Of a stretch of DNA of 8,984 nucleotides, positions 1 through 6,617 are shown in pieces. The DNA is taken from NCBI GenBank assembly GCA_900321665.1, contig ONWY01000035.1, forward strand, positions 1 through 8,984. Direction: 5' to 3'. A program made the translations under genes and the position numbers. This DNA comes from an uncultured Eubacteriales bacterium (GTDB lineage: Bacteria > Bacillota > Clostridia > Oscillospirales > Acutalibacteraceae). The notes beneath the pieces are model-generated. The model worked only from the letters and a program-made list of their open reading frames with translations. It had not been told where the DNA came from and did no database searches. Each line of letters opens with the position of its first letter. The stretch's first letter is position 1.

Positions 1-113
1 AGTATTTCACTCTGAGTTATTACTTTGAAAATGGTGTAGATACAAGCTTTTTTATTCATCCTTGTGTAAATGGATGTGGATGAAAAGCACTCGGATGGAA
101 TGTTATATAAATC

Positions 114-145
114 GGGTGCGGGTGTCCCGCCCTTCATTTTTCTTT
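114..145 (+). terminator. Terminator-like GC hairpin followed by a pyrimidine tract
   Basis: GCGGG (118-122) pairs with CCCGC (126-130) around a TGT loop. The stem can be extended by GGG (114-116) against CCT (131-133) across a bulged T. A T/C-rich tract follows and runs to about 166 with only two A residues in it. This fits a rho-independent terminator for a gene left of the window, or an attenuator for the gene at 229. A competing pairing exists: GCCCTT (129-134) with AAGGGC (168-173). Confidence 0.4.
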
Positions 146-185
146 TTTCTTTATTCTTTCTTCTTTAAAGGGCGTTAGCCCGATA

Positions 186-216
186 AATTCTAATTTAGCT
201 CCGCTAAATTAGAATT
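186..216. repeat. Perfect 14-bp inverted repeat just upstream of the ydcF-like start
   Basis: AATTCTAATTTAGC (186-199) and its exact reverse complement (203-216) flank a TCC loop. A smaller hairpin, GGGC (170-173) / GCCC (178-181) with a GTTA loop, lies just upstream. The 12 bases between the long stem and the ATG at 229 hold no recognisable Shine-Dalgarno sequence, so the hairpin may influence translation of that gene. Apart from these hairpins and the terminator-like element I see nothing in 1-228. Confidence 0.6.
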
Positions 217-228
217 CAATAACTAACT

Positions 229-831
229 ATGAAAACATTTAAGCGAATTTTAAGAATCACCCTTTTAGTGGTGCTCATATATCTGTTGGGAACAAGTGCT
301 ACCGTTTTGATTTATGCGCATATTGATGCGCAGGAGAAAAGCGATGTGGCGATTGTTCTCGGTGCCGGCACCATCAATAATGAGGCGTCTCCGGTTTTTA
401 AAGAGCGCGTCAATCATGCGGTAGAGCTGTATAAAAGCGGTGTGGTGCAAAAAATCATCATCACCGGCGGGCTCGGTGAGGGCAGCGTGCTCGCGGACTC
501 TCAGGTGGCAAAGCAATATGCGCTCTCCTTGGGCGTTCCTGCCGCCGATATTCTCACCGAGGAGAAAAGTACCATTACTCAAGAAAACCTCGAAAATGCG
601 GCTGCTATTATGCGAGAAGAGGGGTTTCAAACAGCTGTCATTGTCAGCGACCCGCTGCATATGGCGCGGGCGATGCTGATGGCGAAGGATGCGGGCATTG
701 ATGCCGTCTCCTCGCCGACACCCACCTCCGCCTACAAAACACTCGATACAAAGCTGCCCTTTTTCCTGCGCGAGGAAATGTACTATTGCGGCTATCGTTT
801 TTTAAGGATTTATCATCATTTCTTTGCATAA
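229..831 (+). CDS. YdcF/SanA-family (DUF218) membrane-anchored protein
   Basis: This 200-residue protein has a single N-terminal hydrophobic segment (about residues 8-30) after a basic start (MKTFKR), so it is probably membrane-anchored with its domain outside the cell. The rest is a DUF218 domain: AIVLGAG at 41-47, ER at 59-60, ITGG at 78-81, a STITQENLENA stretch at 114-124 and the SDPLHMARA segment at 140-148. E. coli SanA and YdcF belong to this family and have been linked to envelope barrier function and S-adenosylmethionine binding; the reaction is generally unknown. The ATG lacks a clear Shine-Dalgarno sequence, but the TM segment begins right after it, so the start is plausible. The gene ends at a shared bidirectional terminator. 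Family assignment is firm; function is not. Confidence 0.9.
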   Translation: MKTFKRILRITLLVVLIYLLGTSATVLIYAHIDAQEKSDVAIVLGAGTINNEASPVFKERVNHAVELYKSGVVQKIIITGGLGEGSVLADSQVAKQYALSLGVPAADILTEEKSTITQENLENAAAIMREEGFQTAVIVSDPLHMARAMLMAKDAGIDAVSSPTPTSAYKTLDTKLPFFLREEMYYCGYRFLRIYHHFFA

Positions 832-832
832 G

Positions 833-865
833 AAAAATGCTCAACCTGTGTGGTTGAGCATTTTT
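833..865. terminator. Bidirectional rho-independent terminator
   Basis: A 14-bp perfect stem, 833-846 against 852-865, encloses a TGTGT loop. The stem has a GC-rich core (TGCTCAACC) and an A5 tract on the left that becomes T5 on the right, so it gives a U-run in both directions. It lies between convergent genes (229-831 on + and 880-2223 on -) and probably serves both. Confidence 0.92.
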
Positions 866-879
866 GTTATGAAAAAGAA

Positions 880-2223
880 TCAGTATTTTTTGAGCACCGC
901 TTCGTAGGGCATGGTCATCCCTTCGGTGATTTTATTGCCGGCTTTTTTGCGCAGCTTTTCGTTATTCATCAGCGCGCCGACTGCATACATTGCCAAAACG
1001 CGCCCCGGTCTTTTTTGCGGGAAATCATAAAAGCCGTGCGCTTTGTAGAAGCGGTGGTCCTCCCGCATCAGCCCCTGCATTTGGAAAATCAGGTCGCGGA
1101 AAATCTTTAGCCCGCCAACGCCGTAAAAGTTCTTCGGCGGCAGGTAATCGTGCGCCACAGCGTAGCTGAGCTTTGCGGCGGCAGCTGCCGCCGTGGCGGG
1201 CGTTGTGGCAATGCCGGCGAGGTAATTGCCGCCGACCTCCGCTCTTGCTTCCATCAGTGTTTTCAGGTTCGGTTCATCCTCTATCTCACCGTTTACCAAG
1301 TATGCCACCGGCTTACCCATGGTCACCGTGCGGTGACCGTTGCAAAATTGGCGGTCATCAAACAGCTTGAAGCGGTAGCCCATGGAGTGGTCTTTTATGG
1401 TGTAGGCATAAATGAGCGCGTCGGCACTTTGGATATGCGCGCGCAGGTAGTCATCAAATCCGTCTTTATAAATGCACTTACCGCTTGCGGCACAGCGAAA
1501 GCACCCGAGGCATCCGCCGGCAAAGGGAAAATCGCGAATGTTAATCACTTCGCTCGGCATCGGCAGTGCGGCTTGGAAATGCGCTATGAGCTGCTCAAGC
1601 GGTGCATCCTTTTCGCTCTCGCCAAAATCGGCAACAATTACTGCCTTTTTGTGCAGCGATTGCTTTACGGCGGTGCGCGGTGCACCGAAGGCGGCAGGCT
1701 TCTCTCCCGCCCCTTGCTGCGGCAGGGGAGAGGGTTCGCAAATACCTCTTTTGCGCGACCAGAGCACAAAGCGGAAAAATTCCAGCGCTTCCTTCCTGCC
1801 CTTTTTGGTGGTTAAATCGTCCATATCCGCCGAAAGCCCGCGGATGTAGCGCAGCGATAAATCAGCGCAGTTTTCCTCAATAAAGCGGTGTGCCGTTACA
1901 TCGTAAAAGTGCTTTGAGGTGGAAATTTGGGTGGCGAATTTACCGCTGATGTTGGCACCGTTTTCCTTCATCAGCTCCACAAAGCGGTGTAGCTGTGCCG
2001 GTACCAAAAATGTGTAAACCGGGTAGGCGAAAATAATTAAATTTGCCCTTTCGAGTGCATCCTTGCAAGGGGTGAAATCCTTTTCGTATTGCTTGATTTT
2101 TTGCCCGACATGCAGTACCTCAAAGCGGCAGCTTGAGAAATGCTTTTGAATGTATTTTACCGTGTATAGCGTAATGCTGTCCTTCCCCGCAGGGGAGCCG
2201 TTTAGTACTAAGACATTTATCAT
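880..2223 (-). CDS. Tandem flavodoxin-fold NAD(P)H oxidoreductase with a CX2CX2CX5C motif
   Basis: Start chosen at 2223 (447 residues). MINVLVLNGSPAG is the typical first strand and phosphate loop of an FMN reductase, and AGGAAGG lies upstream; an in-frame ATG at 2256 would only add basic residues. Domain 1 (about 1-155) has NGSP at 8-11 and AYPVY at 66-70. Domain 2 begins near 192 (KKAVIVADFG) and carries GGCLGCFRCAASGKC, with cysteines 238, 241, 244 and 250. That CX2CX2CX5C spacing resembles the compact cluster motif of iron-sulfur flavoproteins (Isf). I infer FMN binding, a possible [4Fe-4S] cluster and electron-transfer activity; the substrate cannot be told. The C-terminal part (about 360-447) is helical and rich in K/R. 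The linker at 161-184 appears to derive from a palindromic DNA repeat. A promoter lies at 2313-2341. Confidence 0.85.
   Translation of the reverse strand: MINVLVLNGSPAGKDSITLYTVKYIQKHFSSCRFEVLHVGQKIKQYEKDFTPCKDALERANLIIFAYPVYTFLVPAQLHRFVELMKENGANISGKFATQISTSKHFYDVTAHRFIEENCADLSLRYIRGLSADMDDLTTKKGRKEALEFFRFVLWSRKRGICEPSPLPQQGAGEKPAAFGAPRTAVKQSLHKKAVIVADFGESEKDAPLEQLIAHFQAALPMPSEVINIRDFPFAGGCLGCFRCAASGKCIYKDGFDDYLRAHIQSADALIYAYTIKDHSMGYRFKLFDDRQFCNGHRTVTMGKPVAYLVNGEIEDEPNLKTLMEARAEVGGNYLAGIATTPATAAAAAAKLSYAVAHDYLPPKNFYGVGGLKIFRDLIFQMQGLMREDHRFYKAHGFYDFPQKRPGRVLAMYAVGALMNNEKLRKKAGNKITEGMTMPYEAVLKKY
1672..1743 (-). repeat. Palindromic repeat translated in frame as the interdomain linker
   Basis: CTCTCCC (1702-1708) and GGGAGAG (1726-1732) form a 7-bp stem, with an alternative CCCCT/AGGGG pairing inside it. 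On the minus strand it encodes the low-complexity run EPSPLPQQGAGEKPAAFG, unlike the rest of the protein and lying exactly between two flavodoxin folds. C-rich CCCTCTCCCC-type palindromes of this look occur as dispersed repeats in bacterial genomes (from memory), so I infer insertion of a REP/MITE-like element that kept the frame. The outer limits given are those of the odd linker (residues 161-184), not of a proven element. Confidence 0.5.
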
Positions 2224-2312
2224 ATGATTTCTTTCCTTCCTTCTCATGCGGCGCAAGCGCCTGTTTATGGCATATCAGCAAATAGAAACCGGGTTCGAAT
2301 CTTTATACCCAT

Positions 2313-2341
2313 ATCATATCATATTTCTCTAAAAGTGTAAA
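2313..2341 (-). promoter_or_regulatory. Sigma-70-type promoter for the tandem flavodoxin-fold gene
   Basis: Read on the minus strand, TTTACA (2341-2336) is followed after exactly 17 bases by TATGAT (2318-2313). Each hexamer differs from consensus at one position. The predicted transcript would start near 2306 and have a leader of about 80 nt before the ATG at 2223. In the rest of 2224-2442 I see no yybP-ykoY riboswitch and no convincing plus-strand promoter for mntP. Confidence 0.7.
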
Positions 2342-2423
2342 CCAATCCGCATTTTTCTTAACATACAGATGCTTTCATAAAATGTCCTTCGCGCGCATAA
2401 GTGTATTAGTGGGGTTTGTTATC

Positions 2424-2445
2424 GGGGGAGGGAACTGATTTTTTG
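2424..2445 (+). promoter_or_regulatory. Ribosome binding site that fixes the TTG start of mntP
   Basis: GGGGGAGGG (2424-2432) lies 10 bases before the TTG at 2443. The upstream in-frame TTG at 2416 would place this purine run inside the coding sequence and add nine residues that MntP proteins do not have. The 2443 start is therefore preferred. Confidence 0.75.
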
Positions 2446-3030
2446 GATTTGCACTTTGTTTTGAGCGCTGCGCTGTTAGGCACCGGGCTTGCGATGGATG
2501 CCTTTTCGGTTTCGGTGGCAAACGGCTTGAGCGAGAGCCGCATGCCGCGGCGCAGGGTAATTGCCATGGCGGCGATTTTTGCCGCCTTTCAGTTTGCTAT
2601 GCCGCTGATCGGGTGGGCATTGGTGCATGCGCTGGTGGGGTACTTTCGCTTTGTAGAGCGCTTTGTGCCTTTTATTGCTTTGGTACTGCTTTGTTACATC
2701 GGCGGCAAGATGATTTATGATTGCTTAACGCGCGAAGCACCCTCGCAGCAGGCGGTGCAGCACATCGGCTACCGTGTGCTGCTGTTGCAGGGGGTAGCAA
2801 CCTCGATTGATGCGCTCTCGGTCGGCTTCACCATAGAGCAGTATTCCTTTTGGCAGGCGCTTTGTTGCGCGGCAATCATTGCGGCGGTTACCCTTGTGCT
2901 TTGCTATGGCGGGGCGCGCTTGGGTGCGCGCTTTTGCACAGCGTTTCGCAGGGCGGAGCTTGTCGGCGGGAGCATCTTGATTTTGATCGGGTTTGAAATT
3001 TTTCTCAAAGCCGTATTCTTTTCGGCTTAG
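2443..3030 (+). CDS. mntP: MntP-family manganese(II) efflux pump
   Basis: MntP (formerly DUF204/YebN) exports Mn(II) across the inner membrane and protects against manganese excess. From the TTG at 2443 the protein has 195 residues, close to the usual family length. It shows six hydrophobic segments in two repeats. Each repeat carries the signature acidic residue: GLAMDAFSVSVANG (D19) in the first half and GVATSIDALSVG (D123) in the second. FAAFQ at 47-51 and YIGGKMIYD at 85-93 are also typical. A purine-rich Shine-Dalgarno sequence supports the start. The gene stands alone and ends at a strong terminator shared with the convergent flavodoxin gene. Manganese control often goes with oxidative-stress defence, which fits the flavodiiron operon nearby; I see no Mn riboswitch upstream. 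Confidence 0.94.
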   Translation: MDLHFVLSAALLGTGLAMDAFSVSVANGLSESRMPRRRVIAMAAIFAAFQFAMPLIGWALVHALVGYFRFVERFVPFIALVLLCYIGGKMIYDCLTREAPSQQAVQHIGYRVLLLQGVATSIDALSVGFTIEQYSFWQALCCAAIIAAVTLVLCYGGARLGARFCTAFRRAELVGGSILILIGFEIFLKAVFFSA

Positions 3031-3042
3031 GTTTTTTATATC

Positions 3043-3087
3043 AAAAAAAGGCTGCAACACCGCGTTTGCCTGTGTTGCAGCCTTTTA
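3043..3087. terminator. Bidirectional rho-independent terminator
   Basis: A 15-bp perfect stem, 3046-3060 against 3072-3086, has a GGCTGCAACAC core and an 11-base loop (3061-3071). A-rich sequence on the left and T4 on the right give U-runs for transcripts in both directions. It sits between the convergent mntP (+) and flavodoxin (-) genes. Confidence 0.92.
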
Positions 3088-3097
3088 AATTCTCGCT

Positions 3098-3568
3098 TTA
3101 GCCGATTTGCGCGGCAAAGCACTTGATTCTCTCGGCGCTTTCCTCGCGTGTTTCATTGCTCGCTTCGGTCGAATATTCCCAAATTTTAGAGTGTGTTTTG
3201 CGCTCTAAATCCTCAATGAGGTATTTTTCGTTTTCCACATAGCTTGTGGCAAAGTAATATAACTTTTTGCCGGTGAAATCATACTTGTGCAAAAAGGAGA
3301 GCATCGGCGGGGCGCATTTGCCTGCCCACACCGGGGAGCAGATGATGATTTCATCATACTTTGTCGGCTTCAGGCTCTGCTTTTTTAAAGTCGGCTTGAT
3401 GTTGAAAACACTCATAAAATTGCCGATAAATTTCTTCCCGCTTTCACCCTTCGGGAATTTCATCACCGTATCCACGCGTAGCATATCGGCATCGAGCAGT
3501 GAAACAAACTGCTCTGCGGCAAATTTTGCGCCGCCGCTGGCGGAATAGTACGCAATCAATCGCTTCAT
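3098..3568 (-). CDS. Flavodoxin, single-domain FMN electron carrier
   Basis: This 156-residue protein has the length and layout of a flavodoxin, a cytoplasmic FMN carrier passing low-potential electrons between redox enzymes. The first strand and phosphate loop are at 1-14 (KRLIAYYSASGGAKFAAEQ); the loop reads SASGGAKF rather than the textbook T/SxTGNT. The second FMN loop, SPVWAGKCAPP (78-88), is characteristic of this clade. An ATSY segment at 107-110 and a C-terminal helix close the fold. The start is supported by GAAAGG a few bases upstream. It is divergent from fprA across 288 bp, and flavodiiron proteins take electrons from small carriers, so a partnership is possible but not shown. Reduced cluster donors or acceptors cannot be named from sequence. 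Confidence 0.9.
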   Translation of the reverse strand: MKRLIAYYSASGGAKFAAEQFVSLLDADMLRVDTVMKFPKGESGKKFIGNFMSVFNIKPTLKKQSLKPTKYDEIIICSPVWAGKCAPPMLSFLHKYDFTGKKLYYFATSYVENEKYLIEDLERKTHSKIWEYSTEASNETREESAERIKCFAAQIG

Positions 3569-3707
3569 AATAACCTTTCTGCGAGCATTTGCCCGCTTGC
3601 AGCCGAAGTCTTATGGGTATTTTAAACCTTTCAGGGTTAGCTCGCTTTTTTGCACTGACTGTAGGGCTGCCTGTATCTTTTTCTTATCCTTCTATTTTCA
3701 CACTTCT

Positions 3708-3736
3708 AATATAAAGAAAAGCGCACAAAAAAACAA
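3708..3736 (-). promoter_or_regulatory. Possible promoter for the flavodoxin gene
   Basis: On the minus strand TTGTTT (3736-3731) and TATATT (3713-3708) are 17 bases apart. The -10 is good and the -35 is poor. Transcription from it would give a leader of about 130 nt before 3568. Just before the Shine-Dalgarno, GCGGGC and GCTCGC could form a small hairpin with one G-U pair. I recognise no riboswitch class in this leader. Confidence 0.35.
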
Positions 3737-3799
3737 GTGGGATTTTGCTTAAAAATTATGGATAATCACCGTTTAATTCCGTATGGATTACACAATTAC

Positions 3800-3828
3800 T
3801 TGACAAAACCGAAATGTATTATATAATA
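3800..3828 (+). promoter_or_regulatory. Consensus promoter of the fprA operon with an AT palindrome over the -10
   Basis: TTGACA (3800-3805) and TATAAT (3822-3827) both match consensus perfectly, with a 16-base spacer. TATTATATAATA (3817-3828) is fully self-complementary and covers the -10; a second palindrome, AATATATATT, lies at 3830-3839 around the likely start site. AAGGAGA (3844-3850) is 6 bases from the ATG at 3857. The AT palindrome could be an operator, but any AT-rich -10 region can look this way. Confidence 0.85.
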
Positions 3829-3856
3829 AAATATATATTATTTAAGGAGATTTGAT

Positions 3857-5014
3857 ATGGATATTAAGATTACGGATTCAATAAAATACATCGGCACCAA
3901 TGATTACGACCTCGATTTATTCGAGAGCCAATACATTGTGCCAAACGGTATGGCATATAACTCGTTTTTGATTCTCGATGAGCAAAGTGCCGTGATGGCA
4001 GCTGCCGATAAAAGAATGATTGAGCAGTGGCTGCAAAATATCGAAAAGGAGCTTGGCGATACCGCGCCGGCATACCTTGTTTTGCAGCACTTGGAGCCCG
4101 ACCACACCGGTTCCGTTGCCGCTTTTTGCGAAAAATACCCCGGTGCAAAGCTGGTGATGGGTGACAGAGCGGCGGCAATGTTCGGGCAGTTTGCCACGGT
4201 GGATAACGAGATTGTCGTTGTCAAAAACGGCGAGGAGCTTTCCTTGGGCTCCCATACACTTCAATTTACCGCTGCGCCGATGGTGCACTGGCCCGAGGTG
4301 ATGATGTGCTATGAAAAGAGCGAAAAGGTGCTCTTCAGCGCCGATGCCTTCGGCAAGTTCGGCACGCTCGATACCGATGAGGATTGGGCATGCGAAGCGA
4401 GAAGGTACTATTTCAACATTGTCGGCAAATACGGCATGCAGGTGCAGGCATTGTTGAAAAAATTAGCCGATACGCCTATCGATATGATTTGCCCGCTTCA
4501 CGGGCCGATTCTCAGCGAGAATTTAGGCTATTATTTGGATTTGTACAATACCTGGTCACAGTATAAGCCCGAGAGCGAGGGTACCTTTGTTGCCGTCGCT
4601 TCCATCCACGGGCACACCTTAGAGGCGGCAGAGTATTTTGCCGAGCAGCTTAAGGCACTTGGCGAGCCGAAGGTGGCATTCAGCGAGGTGCCGCGCGAGG
4701 ATAGTGCCGAGTGTGTGGAGGATGCTTTCCGTTACCCGAAAACCGTGTTTTTTGCCTGCTCCTATGATGCCGGCTTATTCCCGCCGATGGAGGAGCTGCT
4801 GATGCACCTGCGCGATAAGACCTACCGCAATCGCAAGGTGGCATTGGTGCAAAACGGCTCGTGGGCGCCCAGCGCCGCAAAGGTAATGCAGGAATATCTC
4901 GATAAAATGCAGGGTATCGAGTATATCGGCGATGTGATTACCATTAAAACCTCTCTGAGTGAGGAAAACAAGGCGCAGCTCAAAGAGCTTGCCGCGCTGG
5001 TACACGGTGCGTAA
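3857..5014 (+). CDS. fprA: FprA-family A-type flavoprotein (flavodiiron O2/NO reductase)
   Basis: Class A flavodiiron proteins reduce O2 to water and/or NO to N2O in the cytoplasm of anaerobes, using electrons from rubredoxin or another reductase. The 385 residues match the two-domain architecture. The metallo-beta-lactamase-like half (1-240) contains every diiron ligand: H78, E80, D82, H83 in HLEPDH, H144 in MVHWPE, D163 in SADAFG and H215 in PLHGP. The flavodoxin half (about 243-385) binds FMN; its phosphate loop reads SIHGHT instead of the common S-x-YGNT, and FFACSYDAGLFPPMEELL (295-312) is the second FMN loop. There is no C-terminal rubredoxin or NADH-oxidase domain, so a separate electron donor is needed. 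It leads an operon with a GNAT gene and rlmD under a very strong promoter, implying high expression. Confidence 0.95.
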   Translation: MDIKITDSIKYIGTNDYDLDLFESQYIVPNGMAYNSFLILDEQSAVMAAADKRMIEQWLQNIEKELGDTAPAYLVLQHLEPDHTGSVAAFCEKYPGAKLVMGDRAAAMFGQFATVDNEIVVVKNGEELSLGSHTLQFTAAPMVHWPEVMMCYEKSEKVLFSADAFGKFGTLDTDEDWACEARRYYFNIVGKYGMQVQALLKKLADTPIDMICPLHGPILSENLGYYLDLYNTWSQYKPESEGTFVAVASIHGHTLEAAEYFAEQLKALGEPKVAFSEVPREDSAECVEDAFRYPKTVFFACSYDAGLFPPMEELLMHLRDKTYRNRKVALVQNGSWAPSAAKVMQEYLDKMQGIEYIGDVITIKTSLSEENKAQLKELAALVHGA

Positions 5015-5448
5015 TGCAATTTAGAAAATTAGAGGCAGGGGACAAGGCGACTTATGTTGCCCTTGCCTCTGCCTTTTATCAGTCCGATGCGGTGTTGCAC
5101 CCTGTACCGATGCAAAACATCGAGAACACTTTTCGAGAGCTGATACAGCGCGATACCTATGCCGAGTGCTGGCTGTGCGAGGAGCAGGGGGAGGCTGTCG
5201 GCTTCCTGCTGATTGCCAAAACCTTCTCGCAGGAGTCGGGCGGCATGGTCACTTGGATAGAGGAATTATTTTTAAAAGAAGCGTACCGCGGCAGCGGCAG
5301 AGGCACCGAAATGGTTGCTTTTATCGAGCAACATTTTCCCGCTTCCCGCTTTCGCTTGGAAGCCGAGCCCGATAATGCGGCGGCAATTCGCCTTTACAAG
5401 CGCTTGGGCTACCGGGAGCTGCCGTATGTGCAGTATGTGAAGGAATAA
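5014..5448 (+). CDS. GNAT-family N-acetyltransferase
   Basis: This 144-residue single-domain GNAT protein transfers an acetyl group from acetyl-CoA to an unidentified amine. Motif A is clear: IEELFLKEAYRGSGRGTEM (82-100), where RGSGRG is the pyrophosphate-binding loop (Q/R-x-x-G-x-G/A). Motif B, EPDNAAAIRLYKRLGY (118-133), includes the asparagine, tyrosine and final GY typical of the family. The ATG overlaps the fprA stop by one base (TAATG), which suggests translational coupling; no independent Shine-Dalgarno is evident. It is followed after 2 bases by rlmD. Its place between a detoxification enzyme and an rRNA methyltransferase does not reveal the substrate. Confidence 0.9.
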   Translation: MQFRKLEAGDKATYVALASAFYQSDAVLHPVPMQNIENTFRELIQRDTYAECWLCEEQGEAVGFLLIAKTFSQESGGMVTWIEELFLKEAYRGSGRGTEMVAFIEQHFPASRFRLEAEPDNAAAIRLYKRLGYRELPYVQYVKE

Positions 5449-5450
5449 GC

Positions 5451-6617
5451 ATGGAACACAAAGCGCAAAAGCTCTGCCCCCACCGCAAAAAGTGCGGTGG
5501 CTGTCAGTTACAAAATTTAAGCTATGAGGAGCAGCTGCACCACAAAATGGCAAAGGTGATTAAGCTGCTCGGCACCTTTCACCGTGTCAGTGAAATCATC
5601 GGTATGGAGCACCCTTACCATTACCGCAACAAGGTGCAGGCGGCATTCGGCACTACTCGCGGCGGCAAAATCATTTCGGGCATTTTTCAGTCCTCGTCTC
5701 ACCGCATTGTGGCAGTTGATGAATGTTTGCTTGAAGACAAAAAGGCGGATGAAATCATCGTTTCTATCCGCAAGCTGCTGCCTTCGTTTAAGCTGACGGC
5801 TTACAATGAAGATACACATCGCGGTTTTCTTCGCCATGTGCTTGTCAAGCGCGGCTTTAAAAGCGGCGAGGTGATGGTGGTTTTGGTGGGCGGCACCAAT
5901 GTGTTTCCGAGAAAGAAAGATTTTGTTAAAGCTCTTTTAAAGCTCCACCCGGAAATCACAACAATCGTTTTCAATATCAACACCAAAAAGACTTCACTCG
6001 TTTTGGGTGAAAGGCAGGAAGTACTTTACGGTAGCGGAAAAATCATGGAAGAGCTGCTCGGTTGCCGCTTTCGCATCAGCCCGAAGTCCTTCTATCAAAT
6101 CAATCCGATTCAAACTGAGGTTCTTTATTCCAAGGCTCTCGAATTTGCCGACTTGAAGGGGAGCGACAAGCTGCTCGATGCCTATTGCGGAATCGGAACA
6201 ATAGGGCTGATTGCGGCAAGTAAGGTTAAGAGTGTTGTCGGAGTTGAGCTTAATAAGGACGCAGTCAGAGATGCAAGAGAAAATATGAAGCTCAATTCCA
6301 TTAAAAACGCCGAGTTTCACTGCGCAGATGCAGGCGAATTTATGCTCGAGAAAAAAGCTGCGGGCGAAAACTTCGATGTCGTGATTATGGACCCGCCGAG
6401 AGCCGGAGCTTCAAAGCAGTTTCTCTCCTGCCTTGTTAAGGCTTCGCCCGAGCGGGTGGTCTATGTTTCCTGCAACCCGGAAACGCAAAAAAGAGATTTG
6501 TTTTATTTAACTAAAGCCGGCTACAAGGTCAAAAAGATACAGCCGGTTGATATGTTTCCGCATACTGCGCATTGCGAAGTTGTCGTGTCTTTGACACAAA
6601 ACTTTGCATCGGGATAA
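5451..6617 (+). CDS. rlmD: RlmD/RumA-type 23S rRNA uracil-C5 methyltransferase
   Basis: The enzyme uses S-adenosylmethionine to make 5-methyluridine in 23S rRNA (the U1939-type site; some Firmicute homologues also modify U747). The N-terminus carries the [4Fe-4S] ligands C9, C15, C18 (CX5CX2C) and C92 (DECLLED). The usual N-terminal TRAM domain is absent, giving 388 residues. The SAM site is DAYCGIGTIGL (243-253) and MDPPRAG (313-319). C341 in YVSCNPET is the nucleophile and E376 in HCEVV the general base, so it should be active. AAGGA in the end of the GNAT gene serves as Shine-Dalgarno. Exact target specificity (RlmD versus RlmCD) cannot be read from sequence. Its stop codon TAA lies within the first hairpin of the array that follows. 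Confidence 0.93.
   Translation: MEHKAQKLCPHRKKCGGCQLQNLSYEEQLHHKMAKVIKLLGTFHRVSEIIGMEHPYHYRNKVQAAFGTTRGGKIISGIFQSSSHRIVAVDECLLEDKKADEIIVSIRKLLPSFKLTAYNEDTHRGFLRHVLVKRGFKSGEVMVVLVGGTNVFPRKKDFVKALLKLHPEITTIVFNINTKKTSLVLGERQEVLYGSGKIMEELLGCRFRISPKSFYQINPIQTEVLYSKALEFADLKGSDKLLDAYCGIGTIGLIAASKVKSVVGVELNKDAVRDARENMKLNSIKNAEFHCADAGEFMLEKKAAGENFDVVIMDPPRAGASKQFLSCLVKASPERVVYVSCNPETQKRDLFYLTKAGYKVKKIQPVDMFPHTAHCEVVVSLTQNFASG

Noticed and set aside
3..83. Open frame from the window edge ending in TGA at 81-83, possibly the tail of an upstream gene
   Set aside because: About 26 codons with no recognisable motif; too short to support, although a terminator-like hairpin follows at 114-145.
1150..1815. 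Long plus-strand open frame of 221 codons opposite the tandem flavodoxin-fold gene
   Set aside because: It is antisense to a clear two-domain protein, its translation shows no family features, and it results from the GC-rich codon pattern of the real gene.
2288..2302. GGTTCGAATC, resembling the T-loop of a tRNA
   Set aside because: The flanking bases do not form the five-pair T stem (only G-C and G-T pairs near the loop), and no acceptor or anticodon arm is visible around it.
2257..2442. yybP-ykoY manganese riboswitch upstream of mntP
   Set aside because: Purine-rich GGGGGAGGG is explained by the ribosome binding site; the conserved loops and the long P1 stem of that riboswitch are not visible.
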